NCBI GenBank assembly: GCA_947627015.1
Contig: CANQUL010000011.1
Coordinates: 1 to 32,377 of the forward strand
Reading direction: 5' to 3'
From: an uncultured Clostridia bacterium
Lineage (GTDB): Bacteria > Bacillota > Clostridia > Christensenellales > Borkfalkiaceae
DNA: 32,377 nucleotides
Part shown: positions 29,995 to 32,377 of the stretch, one piece after another
How positions within the stretch are numbered: the stretch's first letter is position 1
How the letters are laid out: the number at the start of each line of letters is the position of its first letter
The notes under the pieces: generated by a model
What the model was told of the DNA's origin: nothing
Databases searched by the model: none
Seen by the model: the letters and a program-made list of their open reading frames with translations, nothing else
Made by a program: the position numbers and the translations under genes

Positions 29995-32118
29995 ATGAAA
30001 AAACTTGCAACAATTCTCCTTGCGGGCTGCCTTGCTCTCTCCGCTTTTGCGGGGCTGGCGGGGTGTGTCCCCGAAAATCCCGGCGGCACGGACGGCGACC
30101 CCGATGACGGGAAGCCCGATGAAGAAATCGTTCAGGGCGAAAAGGAATACGACGTGATCCTCTTTACCGGGCAATCGAACATGGTGGGGCGGGAAACGTC
30201 CCGCTACAGCGTGAACATTGCAAACGGCATGGCGCTCGAATATAAGATGAACCAAAACCAATTCGTTGCCGTTCAAAATCCCGTCGGGGAGGCGTTTGGG
30301 GAATCGGAAGCCTCAAGCGGGTCCTCCATCGTCCCCGCGTTCTGCGAAACGTATACCAAGGAGACGGGCAGAAAAGTGATTGCCGTTCACGTTGCCCGCG
30401 GCGGCCGCGAGATCAGCTACTTTGTCCCGGGCGGCGCGCTCCATCGCGATATTTTGCAGAAATTCGACAAGTGCCTCCAAGCCATGGAGGACAAGGATAT
30501 GATCGTCGGGCATTCCTTCTATGTATTCTATCAAGGTGAATCGGACACAACGAACGGATCGACGGGAGAGAAATATAAGGAACGGTTTTTGAGCTACCAT
30601 AACGCCGTCAAGGAGAAGTTCGGCTTTGAATTCGGCGCGGACATCTACATCGGCAAGAATACCCAGCTCAATGAGGCGGGGATCCGCACCATCAATACCG
30701 CCAAGAAGGAACTTGCCGAACAGCACGATGACATCATCGTTGCGGAAAAGTCGCCCGCGCTCATGTACCGCGACAGCAAAGAGTATCTCCGCATGTCGGC
30801 AAATGACGATACCCATCTCAATGCAACGGGGCTTCGACTTGTGGGGACGAACGCCGCAACCAACGTCGCCAACTTCCTCGGCCTCGGCAAGGATAAGACC
30901 AAGAAGGGGATCGATCCCGTCACCTATATCGAGGAACCCGCATACGACCGTGCACCCGAGCCGTCCGAGCCGTCCGAACCCGTTGCAACGGAGATGACCT
31001 ACGAGTGGACGTTCGATGGTCAAGTCGCCGAAAAGAGCGGGGCCCTCACCGCGACGCACCAAGGCACGGGTACGCCGAGCTTTACGGGCAACAAGTACAG
31101 CTATCAGGACGCGACGACGCCCTGCTACTATCAGCTCTCCGGGTCCATCCGTCTGCCTGCCTCGAAGAATTGGACGGTGGAGTGGAAGGGCTTCAGCGGC
31201 AGAACGATGAGCGGACACGCCTCCGTGCTCCTCTCCAACGGACAAAACGTGTTCATCACCTTCCAGGATGGCAACGGCATCTACGTGCGCAACAACGCGG
31301 CGACCGCGAAATTCGGACCCAATATGTCCCTCGAAGACATGTATACCTCGCACGTTTGGATCCTCTCTTACGATGCGGCAGCGCACAAGATTGAACTCAT
31401 TGAAGACGGAACGTCAAAGGGCAAACTCGATTGGAACGCCGACCTCGAATTTACCCATCTCCTCGGCTCTTCGTATAACGGAGGCGGCAACAACAACTAC
31501 TCCTATACGGGCGAACTCGAATATCTGAAAATCGGGCTTCCCAAACCGGCCGAGAGCGCTGCGGGGACGTCGTACGAATGGACGTTCGAAGGGCAAGTTG
31601 CCGAGAAGAACGGGACCCTCACCGCCACACACCAAGGCACGGGCACGCCAAGCTTTACGGGAAACAAGTACAGCTATCAAGACGCGACGACGCCCTGCTA
31701 CTATCAGCTCTCCGGGTCCGTCACTCTGTCTGCCTCGAAGAATTGGACGGTGGAGTGGAAGGGTTTCAGCGGCAGAACGATGAGCGGACATGCCTGTGTG
31801 CTCCTCTCCAAGGGATCGGACGTGTTCATTACCTTCCAGGATGCCAACGGGATCTACGTGCGCAACGGCAATGTCACGGCGAAATTCGGGCCCAATATGG
31901 ACCTTGAAGACATGTATACCTCGCACGTTTGGAAGCTTGTTTACGACGCGGCAACGCACAAGATCGAACTCATTGAGGACGGAACGTCAAAGGGCAAACT
32001 CGATTGGAACGCCGATCTCGAATTTACCCATCTCCTCGGCTCTTCGTATAACGGAGGCGGCAACAACAACTACTCCTATACGGGTGAACTCGAATATCTG
32101 AAGATTGTCATCGGGTAA
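29995..32118 (+). CDS. Lipoprotein, sialate O-acetylesterase-type SGNH hydrolase with two C-terminal lectin-like domains
   Basis: The 707-residue protein starts at 29995 with GGAGG at 29983; an in-frame ATG 30 bases upstream is less well placed. It has a lipoprotein signal peptide with lipobox LAGC (C24), then an acidic Gly/Asp/Pro linker. The SGNH domain (about 50-300) shows DVILFTGQSNMVG with nucleophile S61, the YQGESD block and D271-x-x-H274 (DDTHLNATG). This is the SASA/CE6-like family that removes acetyl groups from sialic acid or acetylated glycans; the substrate is not decidable here. After a PSEPSEP linker come two nearly identical domains (336-518 and 527-707), beta-rich and LamG/concanavalin-like, probably carbohydrate-binding. 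It should be displayed on the outer face of the membrane. Confidence 0.88.
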   Translation: MKKLATILLAGCLALSAFAGLAGCVPENPGGTDGDPDDGKPDEEIVQGEKEYDVILFTGQSNMVGRETSRYSVNIANGMALEYKMNQNQFVAVQNPVGEAFGESEASSGSSIVPAFCETYTKETGRKVIAVHVARGGREISYFVPGGALHRDILQKFDKCLQAMEDKDMIVGHSFYVFYQGESDTTNGSTGEKYKERFLSYHNAVKEKFGFEFGADIYIGKNTQLNEAGIRTINTAKKELAEQHDDIIVAEKSPALMYRDSKEYLRMSANDDTHLNATGLRLVGTNAATNVANFLGLGKDKTKKGIDPVTYIEEPAYDRAPEPSEPSEPVATEMTYEWTFDGQVAEKSGALTATHQGTGTPSFTGNKYSYQDATTPCYYQLSGSIRLPASKNWTVEWKGFSGRTMSGHASVLLSNGQNVFITFQDGNGIYVRNNAATAKFGPNMSLEDMYTSHVWILSYDAAAHKIELIEDGTSKGKLDWNADLEFTHLLGSSYNGGGNNNYSYTGELEYLKIGLPKPAESAAGTSYEWTFEGQVAEKNGTLTATHQGTGTPSFTGNKYSYQDATTPCYYQLSGSVTLSASKNWTVEWKGFSGRTMSGHACVLLSKGSDVFITFQDANGIYVRNGNVTAKFGPNMDLEDMYTSHVWKLVYDAATHKIELIEDGTSKGKLDWNADLEFTHLLGSSYNGGGNNNYSYTGELEYLKIVIG
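31000..32106 (+). repeat. In-frame tandem duplication of the C-terminal domain
   Basis: The segment starting TACGAGTGGACGTTCGA at 31000 repeats from 31573, offset 573 bp (191 codons), with long identical runs between the copies. Around 15-20 residue changes over about 180 are visible (for example IRLPAS to VTLSAS, SNGQN to SKGSD), so the duplication is fairly recent. Confidence 0.9.
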
Positions 32119-32182
32119 TAGAAGACGTGCGTAGTTACAAAAAAGGGAGGCCTCGCATCCCCCCAAAGATTTCATGATAAAG

Positions 32183-32210
32183 TCCGCCGAGGGATTCTTC
32201 CCTCGGCGGA
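32183..32210 (+). terminator. Terminator of the esterase gene
   Basis: TCCGCCGAGGGA (32183-32194) pairs perfectly with TCCCTCGGCGGA (32199-32210) around a 4-base loop. No strong U-tract follows. Confidence 0.7.
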
Positions 32211-32236
32211 TCCAATTATGCGTTCCCATCTCCGAG

Positions 32237-32309
32237 ATACAAAATAAATCCGAACCAATCGCGGGTTACAATCACCTTTGTTGAGTTCGGATTATTTTGA
32301 TTTGGTGGA
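32237..32309 (-). repeat. 73-bp repeat copy B, containing the tRNA-Ala 3' end and its terminator
   Basis: It is the inverted copy of 9304-9376 with two mismatches. Read on the minus strand it begins with the last seven bases of tRNA-Ala (TCCACCA), then AAATCAAAATAATCCGAAC and the paired GTTCGGATTTATTTT, the intrinsic terminator of the tRNA gene. Confidence 0.88.
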
Positions 32310-32377
32310 GATAGCGTGACTCGAACACGTGACCTATGCGTTGCGAACGCATCGCTCTACCAGCTGAGCTATATCCC
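32303..32377 (-). tRNA. tRNA-Ala (anticodon CGC), missing its first base at the window edge
   Basis: On the minus strand the cloverleaf reads GGGATA-TA-GCTC-AGCTGGTA-GAGC, then the anticodon arm ATGCG-TTCGCAA-CGCAT, then a TTCGAGT T-loop and TATCTCC-ACCA. Base 1 lies just outside the window. Aligning the acceptor stem on that basis puts a G3-U70 pair, the major alanine identity element, in the right place. Anticodon CGC reads GCG, a codon used heavily in this GC-rich window. CCA is encoded. The outermost T-stem pair (A49-C65) is mismatched. Confidence 0.9.

Noticed and set aside
9304..32309. The 23-kb block considered as one giant transposon with terminal inverted repeats
   Set aside because: No transposase, integrase or target-site duplication is visible, and each repeat copy works as the terminator of a stable RNA gene. 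Kept only as an inverted-repeat observation.

Overview
The window looks like the chromosome of a GC-rich anaerobic Firmicute, most likely a gut Clostridia lineage (a Christensenellales-type organism is my guess, not a demonstrated placement). Reasons: consensus sigma-A promoters and strong AGGAGG ribosome binding sites; the Bacillota gene order rpmB / Asp23 (yloU) / fakA (yloV) / recG; a domain-reversed, membrane-anchored GH3 enzyme of a type known from ruminal Clostridia; and a very large DUF6273-like, Cys-rich repeat surface protein.

Layout. 1-322: noncoding, with a GC-rich dispersed repeat, a hairpin and a promoter. 323-3568: a two-gene unit of a Na/Pi cotransporter and a shortened GH51 arabinofuranosidase relative that has lost catalytic residues. 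3611-8249: housekeeping block, with rpmB leftward and Asp23, fakA and recG rightward. 8310-8792: a divergent zinc-ribbon protein and XRE regulator sharing two ACAA-n6-TTGT operators. 8868-9253: ssrA (tmRNA) with an unusually long, arginine-rich tag. 9254-9822: noncoding, holding a 73-bp repeat/terminator, three 21-bp direct repeats abutting a promoter, two hairpins and two tiny overlapping ORFs with good ribosome binding sites. 9823-13468: reversed GH3 glycosidase plus a four-helix membrane protein. 13469-14099: terminator, a MITE-like palindrome and a strong promoter. 14100-28623: a 4,643-residue secreted, C-terminally anchored protein with about 34 Cys-containing repeats, coupled to a small membrane protein with an Ig-like domain. 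28764-29414: histidine phosphatase. 29995-32118: lipoprotein of the sialate O-acetylesterase (SGNH) type with two nearly identical C-terminal domains. 32303-32377: tRNA-Ala(CGC) on the minus strand, missing one base at the window edge.

How it fits together. The left part is conserved core. From about 9.3 kb to 32.3 kb the window is mostly cell-surface material (glycosidase, giant repeat protein, carbohydrate esterase). This stretch is bracketed by inverted copies of a 73-bp sequence, one behind ssrA and one behind tRNA-Ala. The most unusual items are the giant repeat protein with its coupled partner, the expanded tmRNA tag, the triple 21-bp direct repeats in front of the GH3 operon, the GH51 pseudoenzyme, and the compact zinc-ribbon/XRE switch. 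All calls come from reading the sequence; no database search was run.
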